Source: Bathynomus jamesi (taxonomy: Eukaryota; Arthropoda; Malacostraca; Isopoda; Cirolanidae). From it: a stretch of 64,000 bases of DNA. Of the stretch, positions 63,873 through 64,000 are shown piece by piece. The stretch covers positions 722,001 through 786,000 of the forward strand of contig JAJOZX010001001.1 of assembly GCA_023014485.1 (NCBI GenBank), in the 5' to 3' direction. A program made the translations under genes and the position numbers. The notes under the pieces are model-generated. The model ran no database searches, was not told the DNA's origin, and was given only the letters and a program-made list of their open reading frames with translations. Positions within the stretch are counted from its first letter, which is position 1. Every line of letters starts with the position of its first letter.

Positions 63873-64000
63873 TAGGAGCACTCAATATATTTTGCCCCAC
63901 TCTTTTTTTTACCTAAATAATAGGCCATGGGGCTGAAATGTCTTTTGGGCCGTAAGTTTGAACTTTCTGCGCTTCACTTAACCGGATTTTTTCCAGTTTG
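63873..64000 (+). mobile_element. Start of a second DD34D mariner, cut by window end
   Basis: aggagcactcaatatatttt and the following 120 bp match 13,675-13,800 closely (aataggccatggggctgaaa in both). The transposase lies beyond the window. Confidence 0.75.

Overview
The window is eukaryotic DNA made almost entirely of mobile elements, virus-derived elements and their wreckage. I see no ordinary host gene with confidence. Long (TA)n tracts, tRNA-derived SINEs, many mariner subfamilies, Penelope-like elements (PLEs) with GIY-YIG domains, RTE, Jockey-like and BEL/Pao retroelements and a Polinton/adintovirus-like element suggest a marine arthropod, probably a decapod crustacean. The host assignment is inference.

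The standout region is 2,634-12,199. A 9.57-kb unit lies between two inverted copies of the same mariner 3' end, flanked by TA, inside a PLE. It holds six head-to-tail copies of a ~1,448-bp unit. Each unit carries, on the minus strand, a circovirus-like capsid ORF (Arg-rich N-terminus, ~225-230 aa) with its own TATA box and AATAAA signal. Next to it is a replication-origin hairpin of the CRESS-DNA virus type: 9-bp stem, loop containing TAGTATTAC, and two direct repeats beside it. There is no Rep gene; the rest of the unit is ~330 bp of non-coding DNA plus a 225-bp mariner transposase fragment. The array looks like a rep-less circular replicon that captured mariner DNA and integrated or amplified as concatemers through that homology. 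A diverged copy of the unit's non-coding block (41,878-42,133) interrupts an unrelated DNA transposon.

Layout: 1-1,108 Polinton capsid C-terminus and protease; 1,110-1,487 transposase relic; 1,690-13,656 a PLE interrupted by the array unit and by nested MITEs; 13,675-15,017 DD34D mariner; 15,018-16,300 SINE, small MITE and TA repeat; 16,308-18,480 Jockey-like relic; 19,072-21,056 a DD41D mariner and a fold-back mariner; 21,113-21,262 SINE; 21,361-31,250 a Polinton with two divergent gene blocks (capsid, core, penton, integrase, conserved unknown and ATPase on minus; protein-primed DNA polymerase and an unknown gene on plus); 31,500-37,980 PLE fragments, two DD41D mariners and a Jockey-like 3' end; 38,571-40,488 MITEs; 39,942-43,055 a CACTG-ended DNA transposon carrying a widespread arthropod protein of unknown function; 43,868-47,690 SINE, an unknown relic, non-LTR relics and dispersed repeats; 47,694-56,745 a BEL/Pao element whose LTR-related DNA is split by an RTE; 56,755-61,465 nested palindromes of mariner and PLE sequence; 61,565-64,000 an inverted copy of the LTR-related DNA with a deleted mariner, then the start of another mariner.

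Most coding regions carry frameshifts or stops. Some of these, especially clustered single-base indels in array units 4 and 5, may be long-read consensus errors rather than biological decay.
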